Made by a program: the position numbers and the translations under genes. Positions 1 to 7,139 of a DNA stretch of 26,596 bases are shown here, piece by piece (position 1 is the first letter of the stretch; every line of letters starts with the position of its first letter). The stretch comes from JAVBOD01 sp031551045 (GTDB lineage: Bacteria; Bacteroidota; Bacteroidia; Bacteroidales; UBA932), in contig JAVBOD010000099.1 of assembly GCA_031551045.1 (NCBI GenBank), positions 1 through 26,596 on the forward strand, in the 5' to 3' direction. The notes under the pieces were generated by a model, which saw only the letters and a program-made list of their open reading frames with translations, did not search any database and had not been told where the DNA came from.

Positions 1-138
1 AACTACCTGCATGGGAAAAGTGCACCCCAAATCAACGCTTTTCTTTGCGCTACGGCTTTGAATTTGAAAAAACTCATGAAAAAGCTAAAAAGTATTTTTT
101 CGAATTGTTATTCCGCTTATGCTGCGAACTTCACTTAA
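1..138 (+). pseudogene. C-terminal end of an IS5-like DDE transposase (cut by window edge)
   Basis: Frame 1 is open from the first base to the TAA at 136-138 and encodes 45 residues, beginning NYLHGKSAPQINAFLCATAL and continuing NLKKLMKKLK. This is the usual C-terminal pattern of IS5-group transposases, where a short G/Q-I-N-A-F-L-x-A-T-A-x-N-L-K-K stretch closes the DDE domain. The catalytic residues would lie to the left, outside the window, so it cannot be said whether the element is intact. The right end of the IS should fall between about 139 and 180, but the left inverted repeat is not available for comparison. The family call rests on the recognised C-terminal motif and is moderately sure; the exact IS is unknown. 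Confidence 0.65.
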
Positions 139-184
139 TCCGAAAATATCAAATTATACGTTGATAAGGAGCGACTAGTTAATA

Positions 185-209
185 GATTCTTCGCTTTGCT
201 CAGAATGAC
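185..209. repeat. Dispersed hairpin repeat, ATTCT/AGAAT stem version
   Basis: The segment starts GATTCTTCGC and ends CAGAATGAC. ATTCT pairs with AGAAT around a TTCGCTTTGCTC-like centre. Five other loci in the window carry related copies (5190-5215, 6979-7030, 19226-19280, 21014-21034, 22029-22055). This copy lies between the transposase end and the terminator of the CoA-transferase gene. Confidence 0.6.
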
Positions 210-240
210 AAAGACTGCTTGTTCAGAAGTATATGAAACA

Positions 241-285
241 AAATAACCCGAATAAGAATCAAAAACTTATTCGGGTTATTTTTTG
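241..285. terminator. Strong bidirectional intrinsic terminator
   Basis: A perfect 16-bp inverted repeat (arms 241-256 and 266-281, core AACCCGAATAAG / CTTATTCGGGTT) surrounds a 9-nt loop. It is followed by T on the plus strand and by T-rich sequence on the minus strand. It lies about 20 nt past the stop of the leftward CoA-transferase gene and would also stop rightward transcription coming out of the insertion sequence. Confidence 0.85.
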
Positions 286-303
286 TATGCTACTCTATAA
301 AGA

Positions 304-1611
304 TTACTTACTTACGAAATGGAAGTGCGGGCCGAAACGTTCGAAAGCCGCTTTGTCCAATGTTTCTCGATGGGTGGGATGCGCCACGCTGATAATAAGT
401 TTGGCACGTTCCTGCAGGCTTTTTCCGTATAAATTCACGGCGCCTTGTTCGGTTACAAACCAGTGAATGTGATTACGGGTAGTCACTACACCGGCGCCGG
501 ATGTCAATACCGGGGCAATTTTACTGATTCCTTTATTCGTCACGGACGGCATGGCAATAATAGCTTTTCCGCCTTCCGACAAAGAAGCGCCGTAAATAAA
601 GTCGATTTGGCCACCCACGCCGGAATAGAAGGTAGTTCCGAGAGAATCTGCACATACCTGTCCGGTGAGGTCAACTTGTAAAGCGGAATTGATAGCCGTT
701 ACGCGCGGATTTTTCGAAATGATGAACGGGTCGTTGGTGTAGGCCACGTCTTTCATCGATACCATTGGGTTATCATCAATAAAATCATAGCACTTTTGCG
801 AACCCATGAGGAAGGTTGAAACGAGTTTACCGCGGTCGATGTTTTTAGCCGCGCCGTTTATCACGCCTTTCTCTACTAAAGTGAGTACGCCGTCGGCAAA
901 CATTTCGGTGTGAATCCCCAGGTTCTTGTGGTTTCCCAACTGTGCCAATACGGCGTTCGGGATAGCCCCGATACCCATTTGCAGGGTTGCTCCGTCTTCA
1001 ATTAAAGCAGCGCAATGTTTACCGATGGCAGCTTCCATCTCGTCGGGTTCGGTAAAGTGTGCTGGTTCCAGCGGTGTGTGGTCTTCTACAAAAATATCAA
1101 TCATGCGGCAAGGAATCATGGCGTCGCCCCAAGCCCGCGGAACATGCGGATTTACCACGGCAATCACATGTCCGCCCGAACGGCGGGCTGTTTCAATAGC
1201 CGCTAACGTTGCGTCCACCGAAGTGCCTAACGAAACAAAACCGTGTTTATCGACCGGAGAAACCTGAATCATGGCAACATTACACGGCAGTACATTGCTG
1301 CGATATAATTTTTGCGTTTCGCTCAGGAAAATAGGAATATAGTCGGCATAACCGGCTTGCACGGCTTTGCGTACGTTACCGCCTACGAAAAAGGCGTCGT
1401 GTTGAAAAATCCCTTCGTATTTTGCTTCCGTATAAGGCGCCGGCCCTTCGGTGTGAAGGTGGTGGATATATACGTTTCTCAATTCATTCCTGTCGCCGCG
1501 GGCGCACAAGGCTTTGATTAATGTTTGCGGAGCGCTGGCCACACTGCTGAAATGAATGTGGTCGCCTGATTTTACTATTTTTACTGCTTCTTCCGGTGTA
1601 ACAAATTTCAT
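304..1611 (-). CDS. Acetyl-CoA hydrolase/transferase family CoA-transferase (4-hydroxybutyrate CoA-transferase-like)
   Basis: This 435-residue protein is a class I CoA-transferase that moves CoA between carboxylic acids through a glutamyl-CoA intermediate. The GIGAIPNAV motif is at about 213-221. The HTEMFADGV block at 234-242 places the likely catalytic glutamate at E236. The SGVGGQIDFIYGA block in the C-terminal half is the usual oxyanion/CoA-binding region. Length and the internal NDPF and INSALQVDLTGQV segments fit the 4-hydroxybutyrate CoA-transferase/acetyl-CoA hydrolase group (about 430-440 residues). In fermenting Bacteroidales such enzymes commonly exchange CoA between succinyl-, propionyl- or butyryl-CoA and acetate; substrate cannot be fixed from sequence. 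ATG start. A -7-like box (CAAATGTA on the plus strand, 1655-1662) lies upstream, and the gene appears monocistronic because of the terminator after it. It should be cytoplasmic. Confidence 0.88.
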   Translation of the reverse strand: MKFVTPEEAVKIVKSGDHIHFSSVASAPQTLIKALCARGDRNELRNVYIHHLHTEGPAPYTEAKYEGIFQHDAFFVGGNVRKAVQAGYADYIPIFLSETQKLYRSNVLPCNVAMIQVSPVDKHGFVSLGTSVDATLAAIETARRSGGHVIAVVNPHVPRAWGDAMIPCRMIDIFVEDHTPLEPAHFTEPDEMEAAIGKHCAALIEDGATLQMGIGAIPNAVLAQLGNHKNLGIHTEMFADGVLTLVEKGVINGAAKNIDRGKLVSTFLMGSQKCYDFIDDNPMVSMKDVAYTNDPFIISKNPRVTAINSALQVDLTGQVCADSLGTTFYSGVGGQIDFIYGASLSEGGKAIIAMPSVTNKGISKIAPVLTSGAGVVTTRNHIHWFVTEQGAVNLYGKSLQERAKLIISVAHPTHRETLDKAAFERFGPHFHFVSK

Positions 1612-1654
1612 ATTGATAGATTTTAAATCGAATAATTATTTTTAAAAATTGGCA

Positions 1655-1662
1655 CAAATGTA
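1655..1662 (-). promoter_or_regulatory. Candidate Bacteroidota -7 box for the CoA-transferase gene
   Basis: Read on the minus strand this is TACATTTG, a match to TAnnTTTG, about 44 nt upstream of the ATG. No TTTG was found at the expected -33 distance, so this is a half-supported promoter. Confidence 0.4.
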
Positions 1663-1787
1663 AACAAATTTTCAATGCGATGGCGCGTTTACGTATATTT
1701 CTTTTAATGAATAATTTATATAGGATAAACATCGGCGCGGAAATGACAAGGAATTTCTTTTTTTAGTAGGAAAAAGTACCGGCGTAT

Positions 1788-2504
1788 TCACTTTATCAAA
1801 TCCTGTATGACCACTTGCGCGCACACGCATCCGAACACGGCCGGAAGATAGGAGATGGTTCCTACAATTGATTTTTTATTGCGTTCGTTCACCAGTTCGA
1901 TCGCTTCCTCGTTGTGAATTTCCGGCGAAAACACGACTTTAAATCCGCGTTTGATGCCTTTCTCCCTGCTCAGTCGCTTACGTAGCATATGAGCCAACGG
2001 GCAATGGTGCGATTTGGAAATATCGGAAATGGCAACAGCCGTGGCGTCTAATTTGGCGCCGGCTCCCATAGAACTTACAACCGGAATATTATTTTCCATG
2101 CAATAGGTAATGAGGGAGATTTTAGGGGCCAGTGTATCAATGGCATCTACTACGTAATGAATACCGGACGAAGGAATGATTTGCGAAATGTTTGTCTCGT
2201 CTAAAAATGCAGGATGTATGGTGAGTTGTATATCGGGGTTAATATCCAGCAAACGTTGCCGCATGACGTCTGTTTTCGCTTTTCCTTCGGTGCTCGCTAA
2301 TGCCAGCAATTGGCGGTTGCGGTTGGTGTTGCTTACGATATCCGTATCGACGATGGTCATGCTCCCGATTCCGGCACGGCCGAGCATTTCAGCAGCATAG
2401 GCGCCTACGCCGCCCAACCCTACGATTACGATATGAGCGTTTTGTAAATGTTGAATATTTTCTTTACCGATTAGTAATTCCGTGCGTGTCAACCAATGTT
2501 CCAT
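1788..2504 (-). CDS. tcdA: TcdA/ThiF-family E1-like enzyme (tRNA threonylcarbamoyladenosine dehydratase)
   Basis: This E1-like adenylating enzyme is 238 residues from the ATG at 2504. The TcdA (YgdL/CsdL) group activates the carboxylate of t6A37 in tRNA with ATP to form cyclic t6A. The nucleotide-binding GLGGVG motif lies near residues 29-34 of the ATG-started protein. The NRNRQLLA segment, the DAID motif near 120-123 and the MGAGAKLD strand are all present. It lacks the long extensions of MoeB or UBA proteins. The frame can be extended five codons to a TTG at 2519, but that TTG lies inside a good -7 promoter box (2517-2524). The mRNA would therefore begin after it, so ATG 2504 is preferred. 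Its neighbour upstream, an FtsX-type permease, is 109 bp away and probably unrelated. An alternative is a generic HesA/MoeB/ThiF protein. Confidence 0.85.
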   Translation of the reverse strand: MEHWLTRTELLIGKENIQHLQNAHIVIVGLGGVGAYAAEMLGRAGIGSMTIVDTDIVSNTNRNRQLLALASTEGKAKTDVMRQRLLDINPDIQLTIHPAFLDETNISQIIPSSGIHYVVDAIDTLAPKISLITYCMENNIPVVSSMGAGAKLDATAVAISDISKSHHCPLAHMLRKRLSREKGIKRGFKVVFSPEIHNEEAIELVNERNKKSIVGTISYLPAVFGCVCAQVVIQDLIK

Positions 2505-2516
2505 GCTTTTTTGTGA

Positions 2517-2524
2517 CAAAGATA
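2517..2524 (-). promoter_or_regulatory. -7 promoter box for tcdA
   Basis: Minus-strand TATCTTTG matches TAnnTTTG exactly and sits 12 nt before the ATG at 2504. This implies a very short leader. It argues against the TTG start at 2519, which overlaps the box. No clear -33 TTTG is present. Confidence 0.5.
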
Positions 2525-2613
2525 GGAACTTCGTTTATGATTTCGGATTTTTATTGCCGCCTTATCACCAGCTACCTGATATTCAATATCAATATCCAAT
2601 ATCGTCAGCGTTG

Positions 2614-4989
2614 TTATTCGTCTTTAATAGAATCTACCGGATTGGCAGTGGCTGCGCGCCAGCTTTGCAGCGATACGGAGATAAGCGCGATAAGCAGTAC
2701 CGTAAATCCGGCTACCGCAAATATCCACCAATGAAGCGCGGTGCGGTAAGCAAAATTTTCCAACCAATGTTTCAGTACAAACCAGGCCAGTGGCGTGGCG
2801 ATGACGAACGACAAGGCAATCCAGCGAATGAAATTCAGGTTGAGCATGCGCACAATTTCGCCGACACTCGCCCCGTTCACTTTGCGGATACCGACTTCGC
2901 GCCGCCGCCGTTTAATGATGAACGCCATAAAAATAATCAATCCCAAATCGGCAATGATAAAACATAGCAGCGAAAAGAGCGCAACCAGTTTCCCGGCCTT
3001 GATTTCATTATGATAAATTTTCCCGAATACTTCTTTCATAAATGTGTAATCGGCCGGATAATCAGGATTGACTTCGCTCCACGTTTTGTTGAACGCTTCC
3101 ACAGCTTCCTGTTCCCGCTGTGGGTCGAATTTTATCATGATGCAATTCATAAACATGCGTCGTTGAAGCACCAGCAAGGGTGTCGTGTTTTCGTATAATC
3201 CCGTATAATTGAAATCGCCGGTTACGCCGCAAATAACGCCTTTATCGATATAACCGACACCGGGGTGTATAATCTCCAGCACCTTCCCAACGGCGTCTTC
3301 GGCTTTCTCAAAACCAAGCGCTATCATGGCTTTTTCATTAATGATATATTCCTCTGAAAAATGATCGTCGAGAAGTTGCCCTTGGTGCATATCGGTCATT
3401 CGTTGCTGCTCTTCGCGGAAACTTAATTTATGGGGAGCAAAATCTTTTCCTGCAATTAACGGGATATCGAAAAACGGCATGAAATCTTCACTTACAACTA
3501 TTATCGGAAGCACTATCTGTTCGTTGCTGCCGGCTATTTTTACATTCGTCGCATCGCGGATAGCTTCGCCGGGCAATTGCATGGCGGCCGTTACGGAAGT
3601 AATGGCGGGATTTTTCAATAATTCGGCTTTCAGCAACGTATATTTTTCCTGCACCGCCCAAGGCTGCTCCTTCAATACTAAAATATCGGGATTGCTTCCG
3701 CCTGCTTGGGTTTCTTTTACCATGTCCATTTGCCGGCTGATGCCGAAGGCCATAATCACGACAAAAACCACAATGGCGAATTGCGCCGTGAGCATATATT
3801 TTACGTTGGAATATGAGAAACGGGTGGGTTTCATATCGTCCGTAGTGTTCAGGAATAATGAAGACGAAATGCCCGAAACTACCGGCAATAGCGAAACGAA
3901 TACCACCAAGAACATAAATGCCGCGCAAGTACTTACTATTTCTACCATACTCACCGCCTCTATAATATTCTCTTTGATGGCATAGGCCAGCGCTCCTCCC
4001 GCAATAATGGAGGCGCAAGCAAGCAACAGGGCCTGCCATGCCTCGTCTTTTATAACAGTGAGCGTCGAGGCGCCGTTGAGCCGCAACAATTGATAGTAAC
4101 GGCGGCTGTACGAAAAAATTAATTTGGTGTTCAACCATAAATTGAATAACACGACCACAAGCAGCAATATATTGGCGCCGAAAATCAAATACAGGTAATA
4201 GATATTGCCGTTCGTTTCCATTTCGCGCAACATGCGGCTATGCAAATGAATATTCGTCATGGGCATCAGTAAGGCCGAAATTTTTACCGTTCCGTCTTCC
4301 CATTTTTCCTGCGCTATTCGTTCGGTAATTTTGTCGGTAAGCGCAGCCACATTCGTGTTTTCTTTCAGCAGCAAATACACATAGCGGTAGCTTTCGTAGC
4401 CTTCGGGACGATGTACCAATACATCGGTGTGAAAATGCGAATTCTCCGGAAAATCTTTGAAAACGCCGGAAACAAAGAGTTGCATTTCCGGGTTTTTGCG
4501 GCTGTCTATCTCCATTTCTTTTCCTACGGCTTCGTCCGTACCGAAAAGTTGTTGCGCCAACGAGGCGCTGATAACCGCTTGATTGGGCGTTTGCAACACG
4601 TTTGCTTTTTCGCCGTGCAGCAACGGAATACTGAATACTTCGAAAAAATTGGATTTCGCTAAATAAAAATCGTTCAAGACCTGTTTTTTGCCTTGGTAAT
4701 CCAGTATGCCGGTGGTGATTTTTTCGAGTTTAACGATTTGTTCCACCTCCGGAAGTTGTTGCAATATCGGGTCGATATCGTTGCCGACAATGCGGCCGTC
4801 CACGGGGTCGTCTTCATATTGCAGCGAAAGGCGCACTATGCGGTCGGCATGTTCATGAAAGCGGTCGTAGCTTTTTTCTTTTTTGATATAGTCGTACGAC
4901 AATAACAGGCAGGCGAACATGATGGCCAATCCCAGCAGGTTGACCAAGCGCAGGGAGATACTTTTTCGGAAACGGCGGAAAATATTCAT
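2614..4989 (-). CDS. FtsX/MacB-type ABC transporter permease (two-FtsX-domain protein)
   Basis: This 791-residue inner-membrane protein has the layout of the large Bacteroidota FtsX-like permeases. A first membrane segment lies at about 15-35. A MacB-like periplasmic domain follows (about 36-255) with the WxxxVF-type segment near 170-185. Three membrane segments lie at about 263-287, 318-338 and 350-372, with another at about 398-417. A second periplasmic domain is followed by three C-terminal segments. The cytoplasmic KRRRREVGIRKVNGAS motif and the ending ATANPVDSIKDE are signature features. These permeases work with a LolD/MacB-type ATPase, often with a periplasmic adaptor and TolC, in mechanotransmission or efflux. 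None of those partners is adjacent. The ATG at 4989 follows a candidate sigma-54 promoter with enhancer-like palindromes, unlike every other gene in the window. Its exact cargo is unknown. Confidence 0.85.
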   Translation of the reverse strand: MNIFRRFRKSISLRLVNLLGLAIMFACLLLSYDYIKKEKSYDRFHEHADRIVRLSLQYEDDPVDGRIVGNDIDPILQQLPEVEQIVKLEKITTGILDYQGKKQVLNDFYLAKSNFFEVFSIPLLHGEKANVLQTPNQAVISASLAQQLFGTDEAVGKEMEIDSRKNPEMQLFVSGVFKDFPENSHFHTDVLVHRPEGYESYRYVYLLLKENTNVAALTDKITERIAQEKWEDGTVKISALLMPMTNIHLHSRMLREMETNGNIYYLYLIFGANILLLVVVLFNLWLNTKLIFSYSRRYYQLLRLNGASTLTVIKDEAWQALLLACASIIAGGALAYAIKENIIEAVSMVEIVSTCAAFMFLVVFVSLLPVVSGISSSLFLNTTDDMKPTRFSYSNVKYMLTAQFAIVVFVVIMAFGISRQMDMVKETQAGGSNPDILVLKEQPWAVQEKYTLLKAELLKNPAITSVTAAMQLPGEAIRDATNVKIAGSNEQIVLPIIVVSEDFMPFFDIPLIAGKDFAPHKLSFREEQQRMTDMHQGQLLDDHFSEEYIINEKAMIALGFEKAEDAVGKVLEIIHPGVGYIDKGVICGVTGDFNYTGLYENTTPLLVLQRRMFMNCIMIKFDPQREQEAVEAFNKTWSEVNPDYPADYTFMKEVFGKIYHNEIKAGKLVALFSLLCFIIADLGLIIFMAFIIKRRRREVGIRKVNGASVGEIVRMLNLNFIRWIALSFVIATPLAWFVLKHWLENFAYRTALHWWIFAVAGFTVLLIALISVSLQSWRAATANPVDSIKDE

Positions 4990-5031
4990 AACAACAAAAT
5001 ATTTAGGAAAACAAATTTTACATTTTCCTTA

Positions 5032-5048
5032 TGCCAATGCTATGCCAA
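5032..5048 (-). promoter_or_regulatory. Candidate sigma-54 (-24/-12) promoter for the FtsX permease
   Basis: On the minus strand this reads TTGGCATAGCATTGGCA. The near-invariant GG (-24) and GC (-12) dinucleotides are separated by exactly 10 nt, as in TTGGCACnnnnnTTGCA. Deviations are at the C after TTGGCA and one T of the TTGCA half. Transcription would begin near 5021, about 32 nt before the ATG at 4989. No primary -7 box was found in this leader. The enhancer-like palindromes at 5101-5141 support the call. Confidence 0.55.
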
Positions 5049-5100
5049 AATTATTAAATTCTCTATTATTAGGAAGTTGTGATTTTCTAAATTTCGCCAT

Positions 5101-5141
5101 GTGTCAAATTTTTAGACACTCATTGTCTCTTTTTTTGACAA
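5101..5141. promoter_or_regulatory. Two tandem palindromes (TGTC-N9-GACA), candidate enhancer sites
   Basis: Palindrome 1 is GTGTC (5101-5105), nine bases, GACAC (5115-5119). Palindrome 2 is TTGTC (5123-5127), nine bases, GACAA (5137-5141). Both have 5-bp arms and identical spacing. Their centres are 22 bp apart, close to two helical turns. Relative to the predicted start near 5021 the centres are at about -89 and -111, where NtrC-family activators bind. No regulator gene is present in the window. Confidence 0.55.
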
Positions 5142-5189
5142 CCGGCAGTGTCCCGCAGAGCGGGAAATCAATTCCGCGCAGAAGGAAGA

Positions 5190-5215
5190 GATTGCTTCGC
5201 TTCGCTCGCAATGAC
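5190..5215. repeat. Dispersed hairpin repeat, ATTGC/GCAAT stem version
   Basis: The copy starts GATTGCTTCGC and ends CTCGCAATGAC, with one extra TTCGC unit in the centre compared with the copy at 21014-21034. ATTGC pairs with GCAAT. It lies downstream of the leftward ABC ATPase gene and upstream of the palindromes that may control the FtsX permease. Confidence 0.65.
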
Positions 5216-5319
5216 GGTTATAATTGGTAAACCGATTTTTTGACATTAATAATATTAGTATGGTTGTTCAACAGAGATGCTCTCTTGTCTAAATTATCAA
5301 ATGCTGTGAAACATGTATT

Positions 5320-6015
5320 CTATAATAGCTTGGTAATACCCGATTTCTTAATCTGTTCATTTACATTTTCCTCGATAGAACCGTACAGCGCCGTTTTCAT
5401 CAACGGAAATTCGCCGACAGGATATATTTTCTTTATTTCGCCCTGTTCGATATGAATAATATCGTCACAGAAATCGGGCAGCACTTCCATGATGTGCGAT
5501 GTTATGATAACCGTGTGTCCATTGCTTTTCAGGTTTGCAATAATCAGTTTTAATACTTGCACGCTTTCTATGTCGAGTCCGTTGAACGGTTCGTCGAGAA
5601 TCAGTATAGGTTTGTTTATTTTCAACCCGAACAAAATGGCTAACTTTTTTTTCATGCCGGTAGAGTAACTATCTATCCGTTCGTTCAGCTCAATATTGAA
5701 AAGCTGTTGCCAGAGCGCATTGTCGAATGTATCGTTCTTTATTAATTTCAAAAATTCGCTACCGGTGATATAGGAATAAAAATAATTTTCAGCTTCTACA
5801 TAGGCCATATCCCGTTTCGATAATTTTGCGCCGTTACGGGTAATGTGCCCGCTATCCGCTTTCTTAATGCCGTAAATAGTGTTGAGCAACGTCGTTTTTC
5901 CCGAACCGTTCAAACCCACCAATCCGTGTACCAATCCTTCTTCCAGTTCGAACTGAATATTTTTCAATACGTGTTTTTGTCCGTATGATACGTTAAGATT
6001 ATGAGCGGAAATCAT
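5320..6015 (-). CDS. ABC transporter ATP-binding protein (exporter-type, paired with 5999-6940)
   Basis: This 231-residue nucleotide-binding subunit has Walker A GLNGSGKT at 34-41, an ABC signature region YSTGMKKK at 117-124, Walker B PILILDEP at 136-143 with the catalytic E142, and an H-loop histidine at 174 (TSHIMEV). The Q-loop position has the sequence AYVEAENYF, with glutamate instead of glutamine, which is common among small ABC-2-type exporter ATPases. Its start overlaps the end of the upstream membrane-protein gene by 17 bp, so the two are almost certainly translated together. The overall type (short, DEP-F-N-G-L-D) fits export of a peptide, lipid or drug, but the substrate is unknown. 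It is not likely to serve the FtsX permease at 2614-4989, whose ATPases are of the LolD type. Confidence 0.85.
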   Translation of the reverse strand: MISAHNLNVSYGQKHVLKNIQFELEEGLVHGLVGLNGSGKTTLLNTIYGIKKADSGHITRNGAKLSKRDMAYVEAENYFYSYITGSEFLKLIKNDTFDNALWQQLFNIELNERIDSYSTGMKKKLAILFGLKINKPILILDEPFNGLDIESVQVLKLIIANLKSNGHTVIITSHIMEVLPDFCDDIIHIEQGEIKKIYPVGEFPLMKTALYGSIEENVNEQIKKSGITKLL

Positions 6016-6940
6016 CGAGGTAATAATTTAATTGTTGCTTGGCTTGTGTGTATTCCGTAATGCCCAAGATAATAGTGAAAAGCGCTAAGGGAAAAATAAT
6101 GTTGCTAATAACGATAATCAGCATGGAAACAGCGTTTGCCGGAACGTTTTTCCCTGGCCTGTAAGTTGCGTACTTAGTAAGGATGATGGTGACAAAGCAA
6201 CATAAGTTGACGATAGTGAATGCTATAGTAATGTACCATGTTTCGTAGTTTATAATTCCATACAACAAAACAACAGGCGCTATAAAAAGAGCATAACTTT
6301 TCAACTGTGTGTTTATTTTCCATTGCAGAAATTTTGCAGCATCATATTCTTTTACAACCAGCATGGAGAGCGATTCGTTTTCTTCGTAGAACGAAGCAAA
6401 GGCACTCAACATCAGCCATACGCCGATTAAAGAAACATAAGGTAAAAACGCCATCGCAAGACTAAGCAAATACAACGGAATGATGAACGGGAAACGCCGG
6501 AATCCGGCTATCCATTCGAAATTATAAGAGGAAAGGAATTTTGTAAATGTAATGCTGACCTTTGTTTTTCGTGGGATATTGGCTAAGGGAATGATCAAAA
6601 ATATCAGCACGATACTGCCCGCTAAATAAAGCCACCCTGCGCTGAGCGCAATAATAACCAGTAGCGGCAACAGGTATGTGAAATATTCTGAAAAGAAAAT
6701 CCACTGCGGATTTCTTACAGTGATGCGAATAAAGCGTTTATCTTTTCGCAGGGAATGTATCAATAGTACACAGGCTGCGCCGGCAATAAAGCTCAGGTAT
6801 TGGTTGCGTTGAAATAGTTGAAAACAAAAACCAAGTAGCAAACCAAGCAGTGCTAAAAGAAATACGAACCGGAAAATACCTATTTCTTTTATCACTCTCC
6901 ACGTTTGTAAACGTCTTATGTTGAGTAGTCGTAAAAACAT
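5999..6940 (-). CDS. Polytopic membrane protein, putative ABC-2-like permease partner
   Basis: This 313-residue protein is very hydrophobic, with about seven or eight predicted membrane segments: near 22-42, 48-64, 85-118 (probably two), 150-182, 215-232, 235-255 and 270-293. Basic loops such as RKDKRFIR and NIPRKTK suggest cytoplasmic faces. No named family was recognised from the sequence alone. The 17-bp overlap with the following ATP-binding gene and the same strand make it the permease of a two-component ABC exporter. A similar gene layout, a lone membrane protein plus short ATPase, is common in Bacteroidota and mostly uncharacterised. The ATG at 6940 is clear. No strong promoter motif was seen upstream; the leader contains the repeat cluster at 6979-7138. 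Confidence 0.7.
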   Translation of the reverse strand: MFLRLLNIRRLQTWRVIKEIGIFRFVFLLALLGLLLGFCFQLFQRNQYLSFIAGAACVLLIHSLRKDKRFIRITVRNPQWIFFSEYFTYLLPLLVIIALSAGWLYLAGSIVLIFLIIPLANIPRKTKVSITFTKFLSSYNFEWIAGFRRFPFIIPLYLLSLAMAFLPYVSLIGVWLMLSAFASFYEENESLSMLVVKEYDAAKFLQWKINTQLKSYALFIAPVVLLYGIINYETWYITIAFTIVNLCCFVTIILTKYATYRPGKNVPANAVSMLIIVISNIIFPLALFTIILGITEYTQAKQQLNYYLDDFRS

Positions 6941-6978
6941 TTATCGGTGGTGTTCGGTGTTTTTTCTTTATCACTATA

Positions 6979-7138
6979 GATTCTTCGCTGCGCCCGCCTG
7001 AATGAAGAAGTCGGGCAGGCTCATCATGACAAAATCCCGTATCCGGCATTCAGCGTTAGCGCTTGCTTTTCCGCTCTGCGGGACAGTCACGTGCCTGTGC
7101 GCATCACCTGCCCGAAGGAGCGCATTCGTTCAGGCGGG
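6979..7138. repeat. Intergenic repeat cluster with two inverted GC-rich elements
   Basis: The 200-bp gap between the ABC permease and mazG is mostly repeat sequence. It starts with a GATTCTTCGCTG segment like the dispersed hairpin repeat and regains its partner TCATGAC at about 7024-7030. Element A (6993-7020) begins CCCGCCTGAA and ends CGGGCAGG. Element B (7107-7138) is the same type in inverted orientation, also bounded by CCCGCCTGAA and CGGGCAGG on the minus strand. Element B ends two bases before the mazG stop codon. The GC-rich composition differs from the other intergenic DNA here. Confidence 0.6.
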
Positions 7139-7139
7139 T

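Larger units (their letters stand above)
4990..5319. other. Intergenic regulatory region upstream of the FtsX permease
   Basis: This 330-bp gap has no convincing gene. From left to right it holds the candidate sigma-54 promoter, an AT-rich stretch, two tandem palindromes, a short TCCCGC/GCGGGA hairpin at 5151-5165, a dispersed hairpin repeat at 5190-5215, and about 100 bp past the repeat without recognisable features. Short open frames here look like chance. Confidence 0.6.

Noticed and set aside
1640..1680. Sigma-54-like TTGGCAC upstream of the CoA-transferase
   Set aside because: The -24-like half is present on the plus strand, opposite to the gene, and there is no GC at the -12 distance.
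2505..2519. TTG start extending TcdA by five codons
   Set aside because: The TTG is inside an exact -7 promoter box, so it would not be transcribed; the ATG at 2504 fits the family better.
5151..5165. TCCCGC/GCGGGA hairpin as a terminator of the ABC ATPase gene
   Set aside because: It is 155 bp beyond the stop of that gene, lies next to the enhancer-like sites and lacks a T tract.
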